DNA of 64,000 nt from Saturnia japonica. Lineage: Eukaryota; Arthropoda; Insecta; Lepidoptera; Saturniidae. Each line of letters begins with the position of its first letter. The first letter of the stretch is position 1. A program made the translations under genes and the position numbers. Below, piece after piece: positions 34,702 through 45,930 of this stretch. Where the stretch lies: the NCBI GenBank assembly GCA_033032175.1, contig CM065325.1, positions 3,252,930 through 3,316,929 on the forward strand, read 5' to 3'. Under the pieces are notes generated by a model. The model saw nothing but the letters and a program-made list of their open reading frames with translations, was not told where the DNA came from and ran no database searches.

Positions 34702-36003
34702 CAAGGTGTCCAGAAAGGGTATCGGGTATTTGTAAGTTCAATGAAACAAAAATTATTTGTATGCAATAAAAAAGTTTATTGTTTATTATTAGCATATGAA
34801 TTGGAGAATTATTTGGAAAAGATGATGTTATCCAAATGATGACCGTTACGTTGCTGGCACTCTTCTAAACGGAAACGAAGATTGGCGATAACACGTTGAC
34901 ACATAGCTATCGATATTGCTGCCATTTCTGACCTGATGTTTTGCTTTAACTGGGTTAGATTCGTCGGATTGTTTTGATAAACCTTACTTTTAAGTATCCC
35001 CATGCAAAATAGTCAAGCGGGCTAAGGTCGGGGCTTCTGGGAGGCCAGTTGATGTTACCCCTTCGCGAAATGACTTTATTAGGGAATAATTCGTTAACAA
35101 CTTCCATTGAGTCATTTGAGGTATGGCAAGTGGCCCCATCTTGCTGGAACCACGTTCTTGAGTTGAAACCTGCAAACTCCTGCAACTCTGGGACCAAAAA
35201 ATTTCGCAACATATCGCAATAACGGTCACTATTCACATTAATTGCTCGGCCTCGTTGATCTTCATGAAAATAAGGACCAATTATGCCTTTAGCAGACATA
35301 GCGGCCCAAACAACGACCTTTGGGCTATGCAGGGGTCGTTCATGCTTTCGTCTCGGATTCTCCACTGACCAGTACCGACAATTCTGCTTATTAACATGAC
35401 CATTCAGGTGAAAATTGGCTTCGTCACTGAACAGTATGTTGTTAAAGTTGTTAAATCGCTGCAGCATTTCGTTCGCAAAATTCAGTCGATTAGCATAGTC
35501 CGTATCCTTCAATTCTTGAACCAATTGAATTTTATAGGCTTTTAGATGTAAGTCTTTCTTTAAAATCGAATGTAAAGACGATTTTTTGATGTTCAACGCT
35601 TGGCTTCGCTTTCGGATGGATAAAGACGGATTTTGACGAACCGACGCCTCAACTTCTTCAATTGTTTCTTCATCGCGAACTGAACGAGGACGACCAGAGT
35701 TTTGAATTTTAACTGTCGCACCTGTATTCTCGAACATCCTGATCCATTTCCTAATGCTATCGTCACTTGGCGCGTGGCGTGTACGATATTCCGCACGATA
35801 GAGACGTTGAGCAGTCACTATTGAATCACCATTACGATAATACGCTCGTACGCAAAATGCGCGATGCGTCCCCGAGTACTGTTCCATCGTGACTAAAACT
35901 CCACAAAATGGCGGACGCCACGAACCCCTCCCCGCACCCTTTAGACGCCCCGTTTCGAATATGGTGCGAAAACAAATACCCGATACCCTTTCTGGACACC
36001 TTG
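34702..36003 (-). mobile_element. mariner-like (DD41D-type) transposon, 1,302 bp, complete
   Basis: Perfect 32-bp terminal inverted repeats (34702-34733 and 35972-36003; each begins CAAGGTGTCCAGAAAGGGTA read inwards) are flanked by TA on both sides (34700-34701 and 36004-36005), the target dinucleotide of Tc1/mariner elements. One transposase frame fills the interior on the minus strand. Perfect repeats and a single lesion point to a young insertion. Confidence 0.93.
34809..35887 (-). pseudogene. DD41D mariner-like transposase, one frameshift
   Basis: This transposase cuts and rejoins DNA at the element's inverted repeats. Seen from the ATG at 35887: an N-terminal helix-turn-helix region (SIRKWIRMFENTGATVK, residues about 44-60), a GRPRSV basic motif at about 65-70, and the DDE/D triad in NILFSDEANF (Asp155), WFQQDGATCH (Asp250) and SPDLSPLDYF (Asp292). 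The last two Asp have 41 residues between them, hence DD41D, the spacing described for the rosa-like group. After WGYLK, near 34990, a one-base deletion in an A-run shifts the frame; translation then stops early at about residue 312, while the proper C-terminal tail continues in the next frame to 34809. Upstream codons back to 36022 lie in the inverted repeat and are not part of the protein. All catalytic residues remain. Confidence 0.92.
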
Positions 36004-36149
36004 TAGTACGTCGGGAAATCACCGAATTATAAACATCGGAAAATCCTGGATTATAAAAACACTCTCCGCAAATAATGCATTATTATAGAAAAAAAATTAT
36101 TACCATAAAAAAGTTATATTTAGTCAACCTGAAAAGATAGACATATACT

Positions 36150-36462
36150 ATCGCGGACTTTTTTTAGAACTTTTTAAGAGAAACAATTCCATCTCGTATG
36201 ATTTTTGTGTAACTTTAACCATTTACGCAGCGCACCCGATAGAAGCTCTCAAAAGGAATAAATTTTCCCGGTTTTTCAACACTTTTCATTGATGCTCCGC
36301 TCCTATTGGTCGTAGCATTATGTTATATTGCCTATAACCTTCCTAGGTAAATGGGCTATCCAACATTAAAATAATTTTTCCATTCGAAGCAGTAGTTTCT
36401 GAAATTAGCGTTTTCAACCAAACAAACAAACTCTTCAGCTTTATAATATTAGTATTAGTATA
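36150..36462 (-). mobile_element. Helitron-like element, family C, 5' part
   Basis: This is the reverse complement of the 5' part of 50615-51297. Shared: CTTTTTAAGAGAAACAATT (reversed), GCTCCTATTGGTCGTAGC, GGGCTATCCAACA and the 5' end near TTTATAATATTAGTAT. Confidence 0.65.
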
Positions 36463-37101
36463 TATTCTATTTCATTCTCTCAAAGGTTAAATCCTGTAGA
36501 TGTTTCTTTTTAGTGTCACTTTTTCGTTTCATCGCGTTTTAAATAATAATTTTAAATAATAAAGTTTGCACTTCCAAAGATCGATTGAACGTGGTCATTT
36601 TATTACAATCACCCTTTCGAACATGAGAGTATAAACGTTATAGGCAGAACTGATTCTCGTGTGACATATTGATAAATTATGTGGGGAATTTGCGTCTCAA
36701 TACGTCCAAGCCCGGACCCAAAAAGTCGTCAGCCCATAAATCTCACTACTGCCACAATCACACAACGTTTCACGATAAATGGTCGGGTTGATTTCATTGT
36801 CTTGTACTAGCATTATATAAGAAGTAATTGATGTACAATAGAGAAATAAAATAAATCACTTTGTTTTATCGGAGCTCCTAGGGGAAGAGGGGGGCTTCAC
36901 TAGGGCACGATTGTTTGCTACTTCTTACCTTAAAAAAAATTGATATACATTTATGGTGTTCATATGCGCAAACATTCAAAGCAAAGTATTTCTGTGATTG
37001 GAGCTCACTAAACCTAGCTAACAAGTCATAGCATCATAGGTGATATGTCGTTACAATTGATTGTCAGGCGACACACGAAGCTCGTTCAAATACGAAGAAA
37101 T
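36463..37101. other. nothing recognised
   Basis: No supported feature. Confidence 0.4.
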
Positions 37102-37457
37102 ATGCTGAAATCTCGACAAGTTCCAACTAGTTGATTGGTGCAAACTACAAACCGATCCGTGACATCTGATTCAGACAGTTGACATTACGAGAACAGGTCT
37201 TACCTGGAACAAAGTATTTTTTGTTAGAAAAATATTTAAATCATTAGAGTAGTAAGCAAGTAATCAAGAATCAAAAATAATGCTGAAATCTCGACAAATC
37301 CCAACTAGTTGATTGGTGCAAACTACAAACCGATCCGTGACATCTGATTCAGACAGTTGACATTACGAGAACAGGTCTTACCTGGAACAAAGTATTTTTT
37401 GTTAGAAAAATATTTAAATCATTAGAGTAGTAAGCAAGTAATCAAGAATCAAAAATA
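37102..37457. repeat. tandem duplication, 2 x 178 bp
   Basis: Copy one (37102-37279) and copy two (37280-37457) differ at only about two bases (ACAAGTTCC versus ACAAATCCC). The unit has no coding or transposon motif I recognise. The near identity indicates a recent local duplication, or possibly an assembly artefact. Confidence 0.9.
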
Positions 37458-37562
37458 ATTTATTTAATTTAGACCCTGAGAAAGCACTTATGAAAAGTAA
37501 AACATATAATTCGGAAAACATCTCAGTTATCAAGAAGAGCCGCTAAGAAACTCGATCGGGGT
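37458..37562 (-). mobile_element. LINE 3' end fragment, same family as 38.1-38.9 kb
   Basis: On the minus strand it contains CCCCGATCGAGTTTCTTAGC, GGCTCTTCTTGA, TTTTCCGAAT and CATAAGTGCTTTCTCAGGGTC, matching 38730-38840. Confidence 0.65.
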
Positions 37563-38119
37563 TTACCAACATATTTTTAACCATGTAACTAATGTTTACC
37601 GTTAATTATTATATTATCTATAGTAGATGTACAGAAAGGAAGTCATTGAAATATCACTATCGTTCAGATACTGATCCACCCTATACAAACGTTTTACAGT
37701 AACACTTGCTCAATATGGTCCTTTAACTTATTTTCCGATTGAAACATTCAATGATATCAAAGACCCAGCAGAACGTAAACATAATATTGCTTATTATAAA
37801 TCGCCAGAAAGGACATTAATGTAGTGTTAAAAATTTAGTTATATTTTTTAAGTAAACGCCTTTTCAACTCGATACACTTTAATCACAATCTTTACATACA
37901 GTTTAACAAATATTATTGCCGTCTGCAACATCTACCGCACAACGTAATACATTACACTCTTACAATCTGACGCTAGACACACATGTATTTTTCCCAAGAT
38001 CAACATTACGTTCAGAAACTGTATTCTTATAATTAAATCCTACATTAATTTATTGAAGTCAACATAACTCTACACGGTTTGGGCTTCGGAGACACAGATT
38101 TAGAATATCCTCTATAGGA

Positions 38120-38862
38120 GGCATGAACAAAAAAGTTTGTAAAGGCATACCTTCGCCATTCCGTGAAGCTTCAAGCGAAACGTCAAGAGTCATTAACATA
38201 GGCTGGCGTGATAACAACGACCAAGATTGCCGATTTCTCGGTAGCCGCTACTGTTTTTTGATGGTACTGTTGCTTAACTAGTACAGCGTCTTTACTTGTT
38301 TATGTTATGTGTTTTATTAGTATCCAGTATAAAACGATGGTTTGACGTATTCGCCAGAACATAAATCAAATACTTCTCGAGAGTTAGGTTTGCTGCTAAG
38401 TTGGTCGCAATTGCCTCTTCTGATCTATACGTGAGGTAAGCACACTTCATCGCTCGAAACGTTTTAACCATTGCATTGTACAGGATGGCTTTTAGCCGTA
38501 ATCATTATACCTTAAACAAGATCCCGAAGCACATTACTGATTTACCTGACAACAAGTTCAAGGACCATGTCAAGCGGGTTTTACTGTCAAAAGGTTATTA
38601 TAGGGTGGATCATTATGTGAATGATAGTGATGTCTGGAAGTGACTCCCTCTCTGTGCATCCACTAATATATTATTGTTGTACCTGTTACATTTGTAACAT
38701 TTGTACAGTTAACAAAAAATAAAGAGATAAACCCGATCGAGTTTCTTAACGGTTCTTCTCGATGTCTGGGATATTTTCCGAACCGGCAGTAGTGTTTTGA
38801 CATTCATAAGTGCCTTTTTAGGGCCTAAATTGAATAAAGATTATTTTGATTTTGATTTTGAT
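38120..38862 (+). mobile_element. 5'-truncated LINE with (TTTTGA)n tail
   Basis: It contains a C-terminal ORF remnant (38485-38643), then a 3' UTR with ACCCGATCGAGTTTCTTAAC, GTTCTTCTCGATG and AAGTGCCTTTTTAGGGCCTA, and ends with TTGAATAAA and three TTTTGA units at 38862. Reverse 3'-end fragments of the same family lie at 37458-37562 and 54425-54480. The 5' limit is approximate. Confidence 0.65.
38485..38643 (+). pseudogene. LINE reverse transcriptase C-terminal tail
   Basis: A 52-codon frame ends KFKDHVKRVLLSKGYYRVDH-YVND...W. This FK..V...LL.KGYY.VD....D..W signature is the usual C-terminal tail of insect Jockey/CR1-like LINE ORF2 proteins. No start is implied; upstream coding has decayed or been lost by truncation. 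Confidence 0.65.
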
Positions 38863-40499
38863 ACTCGTCTAGCTGTTTAAGTAAAGACTTTAACTAGAAA
38901 TTTGTAACTAATTCAGTATACGATCATCAGTATTTTCTGTGAACATTCAATCATTTAGTTTCTCGTATAATAAATACAATATTTTATTCAGAATCTACAA
39001 TAATCATACTTTAATAAAATGTTCCAATTAGATAGTAATAAATGTGTGGTAAAATAAATATTTAAAATTTACGTACCATTAAACTCATCGGAGTATAAAA
39101 TAGATAATAACATCCAAATGCAATTTGTTATGATGCTATTAATATATTTTGCCTAAAAGATTATTTAAAAAACACCAAACATTTTCTACAAAGGACTTGA
39201 TTTTTCGACCCTTCCGTATATAGGCATCGGAAGCTTTGACGTCACATTCATTAGTCCAAACTCGACGCTCCTTTGTTATGTTCTCGGTCAATATAAACTC
39301 ATTTTTTGTTAGTCCGAACTCGGGTAGATTTGCCCCAGTCAACGCCGTTATTTATTGTTTTGCTTCTAAATTGGACAAGCTTTCAGTCTAAGGGTTTATT
39401 ATTTACATCTTTTCCTTGTACATTAAAACATCCATTAAGAATGATTAAAATAGCTACATCTACTGTATATTCTACTGGATCTTTAAACATACTGAATATT
39501 GTGTAGGTATCTCCATTCTTTAACGTAATTTTCCCAATCTTTAGTAATCTTTATCTCCTGTCATCTTAATAACTACGGACAACTTTCGATCAAGTAGGTA
39601 TTTAAAAATAAAGATTTTGTCCAATGTTAAAATTATACTTAAAGATAAAACGGGCCTATTATTGATATATTAAAATAATCAAAATTAATTATTTACTCAA
39701 AATAAATATATGTATATAATCATATATCCATCGAAATATTTCTACTGCCTAGGAACCTAACTAATTGATATCACTATAAGGAAAATAATACTTTATATTT
39801 TTATAGAATTTCCCAATGTTATAAATTCTCATTACTTCATAACTTTTGGAAATTCTAATAATACGTTTAGCTTAACACTACAATTTTTAAAGTTTTCAAT
39901 CTGCCCGTTTTCCTACTATGATCAATAGATAGATACACCACACCTAATGTTATTTTTCATCCTAAGTCTTAACTGTATATTACGGTGAACTTTTTTGAAT
40001 TTTTATGCCCACAGGAGATCATATGACACAAACAATTTTTAAAAAAAAAAAAACCAACTTAAATTAATTTGATGAATTCCCAGCTGTAACATCGAATTAA
40101 AGATCCAATGCCAATGAAATCCAAATGGGTCCAGCCTTGAGGTATCCCCTATCCAACGAAAAATAATTATCCAAAACTGTTTATAAACAAATAGGTTACG
40201 GTTGAACATCTATAATTAGTAATGAAATCATATTCAAAATGATAACACCCTTCTTTTTTTGAAGTTGAAATAAAAAAAAAATTGTGTGTACTTAGGTATG
40301 TACTCACGTGAGAAGTGAACTTCTTAAAAAATCAACAAAACAAAAATAACTCCAAAATTTTTATCTCACGTGCCAACAATACGATAAAGTTAGCCGTCCT
40401 GTGATAGTAATGTAAGTTCATGTTATTTAGTAAGTAATATTTTTTAAACAATATAAGGTTGTTGAAATTAACAGATAATAAAGAAGTAAGTAAAACAAA
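38863..40499. other. no gene seen
   Basis: AT-rich. Two direct copies of TTAGTCC(A/G)AACTCG lie about 60 bp apart near 39250 and 39309, possibly the edge of a small transposon. Confidence 0.4.
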
Positions 40500-40603
40500 T
40501 TCACATTATTATTATTGATGTCTAACCTCATCATGTCGCACTTTTGTCACATGATACGCACGTTTAGTCAAGGACAAAATTGAAAATTACCCTTGACTAA
40601 ACG
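40500..40603. repeat. fold-back family F arm followed by a perfect hairpin
   Basis: 40500-40560 is the reverse complement of a family F arm (ATTATTGATGTCTAACCTCA, TCATGTCGCACTTTTGTCAC). Immediately after it, CGTTTAGTCAAGG (40561-40573) and CCTTGACTAAACG (40591-40603) form a perfect 13-bp stem with a 17-base loop. Confidence 0.55.
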
Positions 40604-41850
40604 AGCTAAAAAAACATAATTTTAAATAACACAAATGTATGAAAATTGTATTACGAGAAACGGGTCGAATGACATACGTTCGTTGCACCTGCCACTTTCC
40701 TTTAAACAATTTGTCGAGGAACCGAAAACCTTCAGTCTTTTGTCTGGTATTAATGGGCTAGAGACGACCTACTTCACTCTAGATAATAAAAAGAACACTG
40801 TAAACGACTCCTTTCGGGAACTCCTAGAGTAAAAATGAACGATTTGTGACTGTCCGTCACAGCTAAGCCCAATGTATTTCAGGCTCATTTCGCACTTTAG
40901 AAAGCTGCCAAAAAATAAAAAACAATTTTCGATAGGTGGTCGATAAGTTAATTTTCCGATTATTTTACGTATAAACTTATCAGTCAAAAAAAAAACGTAA
41001 TATAGTCTACGGAAGCAAAAAAACTGCAAATAGCAAATGAAAATACAAATTTTAATATTATGACATTGGGGTTTAAGTAGATATTTGTAATATATCAATA
41101 GCTATTTCATTAAATTATGAGTAAAAGATTTATATAATATATCATTTTTATTAATTTATTAAAAAAATTAAAACTTTCATTTACAACTTTCATTACAAAA
41201 AATAAAGGGTTTCGAAAAGCTAAGCGGCTTAATTATAATGTATGCTACGGTTTGTTCGAATCATCATGTCATGTGTCATGGAAAATACCATTATAATACA
41301 TAGCTTTTTTATAAGAGATGACATGTGAGTGACGGATATTATATTTTTATTCTGTGTCTTTTTTGTATTTGATCTGTGTCAAAATGTATGCAGAGACCAA
41401 ATTCCATATTCCCCATACTTTTCCAAGATGTATGTCTTATCGCATATACGTCCTCCTGAGACCTGAGTGCGACGACGTTTTCAAGGTGCTGGACTCGAGC
41501 TTTAGAGTGGTCACGTAACCTTATAATGTAAGTAAATGGATGTCTTTTTAACCTGTGGCTCAATCGATTCCATGCCTTTACTTCCTTAAAATTGAGCACT
41601 GACTTGTTGTAAAATATGATTTTCTTTGTATTATATCATATCTCTCCTTCATTAAACTCTCTTTATTTAGCTAAATTATTTAACTAAATTATTCGCTAGT
41701 AGAGCTGGACATATCTTATTGGCCCTAACGCAATCAATAATCACAATATTTATTTGGTCCTCCCTACTAACCATTGTACCAAAATGTAATTTATAAAATA
41801 CCAACCGAAGCTAAAATGCTTTTTTTACTCATATTTATTTTTATATAACA
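40604..41850. other. no gene supported
   Basis: Mostly AT-rich. An 86-codon minus-strand frame at 41339-41599 has a less biased composition than its surroundings but no recognisable domain or homologue. Confidence 0.4.
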
Positions 41851-42119
41851 CTAGCTGTGCCCCACGGTTTCACCCGTGTTTATTTTATACGACAAACATC
41901 ACCGACGCACTCATGTAGGCAATTTTTTATACTTTGTGTAAAACTGTCGACATTTTTATGAGGAATAAATCAATTTTTCAAATTATAATATAGCATATGC
42001 TATTCGCTGATACCAGCTTTATATTGGTAAAATAATTTTTTAAATCAGTCCAGTAGTTTTTGAACTTATCTATTACAAACAAAAAATCAAATCTTTCCTC
42101 TTTATAATATTGTTATAGA
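41851..42119 (-). mobile_element. Helitron-like element, family B, full length (269 bp)
   Basis: On the minus strand it begins TCTATAACAATATTATAAAG after an A. It ends CACGGGTGAAACCGTGGGGC then ACAGCTAG followed by T. The A|T insertion context, 5' TC, 3' hairpin and CTAG are all as expected for Helitrons. Confidence 0.8.
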
Positions 42120-42949
42120 TAAAAAAATTTACTGTAAAAAAAGCTGAGACGTTAAACTTAGCATACATAGAGTAGTTTCTTCAAAATATTATGAAAGTTT
42201 CCCAACAGTAAGAATTAGAAACACAAACAATGTGGTTCTAAAGATTATGTAAGTTCTCAATCTTCAAAGCCTAACTTCAGGGTCAACACACAAACACTCC
42301 ATGCCGTAAAACAGACACAAACAATAAAATTACGACCGGGGATCCGACATAAAGTGAATCAGATCGAGTTTCAGACAGTTAAATGTAAATTTTATAGATC
42401 TTTCAAAAGTATTCAAGACACAACAGTTCATCATTTCGTAATGACAATAAAATAAAAGCAGCAATGACAAGGTCACATGGATTCCTAATCAAACGTATAA
42501 CAAAAAGATCGTTAACGGAGTTTTAAAATTAATCCTAGATATAATAAAAAATGAGTAATTTACACCTTTTGCCTATACAATGTAAAAACCTTATGTTAAT
42601 GACTGTCTAAAAAAGGAGGTTTCATACGATGAGGGAAAAATGTTTCAATATCTTTATAGATAGAAAGTTTTTAAGTATATATTTAAAGTTTATAATAATA
42701 TGGTAATACATTAGCATGAGTTATTCTATATTCTTCTAATATCATTATTATTTAGCTCATGCAAAGGAAAAGGTATCATACGGCCCAAATTAAAGAGCAC
42801 AGTTATTTTTAAATAAAAATCTTTAGATTTTTCAAAACTTGAGATATCCCTCACTATGTTTCATAACTATCAATGGATATGTGGTTGATGTTGACGACCG
42901 AAATGACGACGAAAATCCAAATACGTTTAAGATAGACGAAGAAATTCTC
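42120..42949. other. nothing recognised
   Basis: AT-rich sequence without a supported feature. Confidence 0.4.
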
Positions 42950-43110
42950 AGTAGCAGCTCACAGTTTGGCTTTGCTTACGATTAATGGCAATAGACTCGC
43001 CCTCTATTACATGGGACTTAAAAACATAGGTACCCGGCGAACTACGAGTGTACGTACATTAGTACACCTCTGCCTAATCCTTCGGATATACAGGCGTGAT
43101 GGTGTGTATA
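42950..43110 (+). mobile_element. SINE family 1, 5'-truncated
   Basis: AAATTCTCAGTAGCAGCTCA, GGCAATAGACTCGCCCTCTA, TTACATGGGACTTAAAAACA and CAGGCGTGATGGTGTGTAT align with the body and tail of 2926-3175. The tRNA head is absent. Confidence 0.72.
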
Positions 43111-44247
43111 CCTGCGTCCTTTGTAAATAGAAACAATACAACAAATAAACACATCAATTTATAAAAAAACTCAAGTGCACAAAAGGCATTTTTATAATTA
43201 ACACTTATGCTGCAACTCCCAATTATTTTTAACTAACCAGCGAATAATTAAAAGATAACAAGGAAATATGTGTATATGCCGCAATGAGAAGCTTAATTAC
43301 AAGTATTTTTTTATGTTATTGTTTTAAAATTAATTGTATAACAACAGATAACAATATTAACAGAAGTTTTAATGTATTTAATTCGCTTTTTATTTGATTT
43401 AGTTATACATTTTACCCTTACCACCAGATTTTTACGCAATAAATCCAGTCTATTTTCATAACAGAACCTCGACTACTCATCTACTGAATTTTAGTTTTGC
43501 ATGTCTCTATCTCGGAAATAGCAAAATAATTATAGTCTTATTTTTTGTATTTATTTATTGTAGGTATATATTATTAAGTAGGTACATATTTAGTTATAAG
43601 TTATATGTATAATGCATTTATGTATATATAATCTCACATGAATTATTTATAATGTATTCCGTAGGAAGAACATATGTATGAAGTTAGTAAGTTACCTAGT
43701 TAAAGTTCAAGTCGGTCTTCCAAAATGTAATACTAAACAATTTCCCTTTTTTCTAGATGTATCATCTTCAAAGTAAGAGCGACAATATAGCTGATAAGCC
43801 ATGATATAGGTGGCTGTTCACAGAACCTAAGGAAATATTACAAACCAACAAATATGAAGCCAAGTAATGGACGCAATAATATTCAGTATTGTGACTAGCA
43901 AACATTTGCTCTGTTAGAACGTGAGTAAACAAGCTGTAAACAGCGCTGAATCCGTCGCCAATACGAAAACTTATTCGTTATTTGCATGGATATCAGTTAT
44001 GTAAACCAGAAAGAATAATCATTTAATTCTAACCAGTTTCTTTGTGTATTTTTTTATAATATTATGTATAATTTCTGCTCTCCGTCCATGAGAAATTTTA
44101 TTAGTATTACAGACGTTAGGCGCGGTGAGATCAATTTTCAATTTCTCTTTTAGCTAACTTAACAAATAGGTAGGTATATTGATATATTTCAAGTATTATA
44201 TGTGTAATATAGATAATCATGTACCTCATTAATAACTTTTTACTTAC
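43111..44247. other. no gene seen
   Basis: AT-rich sequence without a supported feature. Confidence 0.4.
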
Positions 44248-44507
44248 CCACGACTTCATCCTCGTGGACTTAGAAAATACAGATTAAATTACACTGATTC
44301 ATTGAATTATATTCATGTCTGTGGTTGGTCAGAATTGGGTCCAGCGAAAAATGAAAAATACATCATTTACCGGAATAAAGGTCGATCGAGGTTATAAACT
44401 ATCTGTGTACCAAATTCCTTCCAAATCCGTTGAGACGTTTTTGCTTGATTAAGTGACAACCCTCTAAACATACAAGCTTTTACATTTATAATAATATAGT
44501 AGGATAC
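44248..44507 (-). mobile_element. decayed Helitron-like element
   Basis: CCCACGACTTCATCCTCGTGG forms the terminal-hairpin pattern at the left. CCAAATCCGTTGAGACGTTT and TTATAATAATATAGTAGGAT near 44500 mirror the reversed 5' end. The CTAG itself is lost. Confidence 0.45.
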
Positions 44508-44734
44508 ATAATTCTGTTTTCTCAAATTATTTAGGTATATTTTAAACAAAAGTTTTTCCAGTTTCCAGTTTTTCCCATATAGCCTAAATGGTGAATTCAT
44601 ATAAGACTACTCCAGTTTTCGGTACCTCGGTTAATTAATGCAAAACAAGAGATTAAGAGAGATCGAGCGCAGAGTAATCTCTATAAAGACTTCTATCTAC
44701 TTGGAGCAATTCGACTGACAGAATAACTCCACCC

Positions 44735-44815
44735 TACAGAAAATCGCAGCCAAATATCCATGAGTTGTGTTCCTGCAGTGAGTAGAGGGTTTCCAGAGTT
44801 TACTTTATTTAATGT
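44735..44815 (+). mobile_element. non-LTR 3' fragment as at 22.7 and 49.4 kb
   Basis: CCTACAGAAAATCGCAGCCA, GAGTTGTGTTCCTGCAGTGA and AGGGTTTCCAGAG match 49420-49510. The rest of the 3' end is missing. Confidence 0.5.
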
Positions 44816-45205
44816 TATTTATATTGTTACACCCGTGGGTAATAAAAATGCCGATGATTGACGTGAAGAAGTTTTATTCGAATTTCACTCAGTTGCAAAA
44901 TACACGAACTCACAACACTATATATCACTGTGGTTTCGCTTCTTTTATCGCTCGATGTTATCGCTTTTTGAGCTGACTACACTGTTAGCCTTAGGAGCCC
45001 TATCTAAAACAGAGCCGCTGCGGCTTTTACAGCTTCACTGAACTTGGGGACCAGCGCTTAGGGCACTCAGCCGCGAAAGTTTTGGACGACTCGCACGAGG
45101 GTGCCAGAGTGGCCGAACCTCGGCTCGGGCGGTCGTCACGCATGCGAATAGGTCGCGATCTGGCTAATTCCCTACTGCTACGAATTCGAGCTACATAACA
45201 TAAAC

Positions 45206-45260
45206 TCATATGCATGTTCCCCTCCTCCTGGGAGGAAGGAGGGAAACATGCGTATGTGTA
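45206..45260 (-). repeat. conserved LINE 3' UTR hairpin
   Basis: CATATGCATGTTCCC-TCCTCC pairs with GGAGGA-GGGAAACATGCGTATG, equivalent to 1709-1764. Several bases differ between copies, yet a long stem remains in both. Confidence 0.65.
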
Positions 45261-45469
45261 TTTAGTGATCGGAATGGTTTTTCTACACTAACTAGCGCAA
45301 AAAAGAAAAAAAAGGTCCCTTACAGAACCCATGTACCTGTGTGGTGTGCACGTGTGTATGTTCATACGTTTGTAGTGTTATATGTGGGTAGCTAAGTGTT
45401 GCACGTATAGTGTCACTTGTATCGCGCGGGCGGCTGCCTGACCCAAGGGCTTCACACCGAGGAACGGAC

Positions 45470-45916
45470 CTAGGTTTGGGTTGCCGCTAGAGAGGGTAGA
45501 CGTGGCGGGTGTGCGAGAGCGAAGTTGACCACCCGTCCTCTGCAGAGAGAACGGTGGCTACGCGGGCGTGGGCGGTGGCACGCTCTGTTTAGAGAGACGG
45601 TGGAATAAAACGCGTTTGCTGTGTAGATTTGTTCGAGCGGGTCGGTGAAGATGTTACGCGGCCGGCGTTTACGCCGGCAGGCATTGAGCACAAGTACATA
45701 GGTAGCTGCCGCTTTGATTAATGAATTCGCGTGATTCGACGCGGTGTCGAAGTAGGAGCGAGTAAGGTGTTTGGCGTAGGCATGTATCGAAGGAAGGTCC
45801 GTATCTTTATGGAGATCTTCCATACGAACATACTTCCCCGGTAAGGCGGTGAAGAAACCTATTCTGGATGGCTTGTAACCGTTTCCAGTAATATATTGAC
45901 ATATGTGCGAACGCAA
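45470..45916 (-). CDS. Jockey-type LINE ORF2, C-terminal fragment
   Basis: This open 148-codon frame is the C-terminal tail of a non-LTR reverse transcriptase. It shows PGKYVRMEDLHKDTDLPSIH (family pattern P-YVRN--LHRDL-LPTI), TRSYFDTASNHANSLI (H-NPLI pattern) and RRPRNIFTDPLEQI (RRPRNxLTDP pattern), all typical of insect Jockey-like elements. The last 63 codons align in frame with 1295-1486 and share the stop. The ATG at 45916 is internal, since the element is 5'-truncated; the polymerase and endonuclease domains are absent, so it is not functional. GC content is above the flanks, as in other LINE coding sequence here. Confidence 0.78.
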   Translation of the reverse strand: MRSHICQYITGNGYKPSRIGFFTALPGKYVRMEDLHKDTDLPSIHAYAKHLTRSYFDTASNHANSLIKAAATYVLVLNACRRKRRPRNIFTDPLEQIYTANAFYSTVSLNRACHRPRPRSHRSLCRGRVVNFALAHPPRLPSLAATQT

Positions 45917-45930
45917 CGCAACTATATATC

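Larger units (their letters stand above)
44966..45930 (-). mobile_element. 5'-truncated Jockey-type LINE, longest copy
   Basis: Read on the minus strand this has 148 codons of ORF2 C-terminus, then the same 3' UTR as the copy at 1295-2010 in the same order: the GC-rich part, a purine-rich tract, the long hairpin, the AAAGCC/GGCTTT stem and GGCTAACAGTGTAG. It ends in a very short A tail. The 5' limit near 45930 is estimated from where coding similarity fades. Target duplications were not found. Confidence 0.8.

Noticed and set aside
36003..36022. Upstream extension of the mariner transposase frame to an ATG at 36022
   Set aside because: That segment crosses the inverted repeat and leaves the element; the family-consistent start is the ATG at 35887.
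41339..41599. 86-codon minus-strand frame of fairly ordinary amino-acid composition
   Set aside because: No recognisable domain, no splice context and no second copy; kept only as a note in the surrounding stretch. A protein search would settle it.
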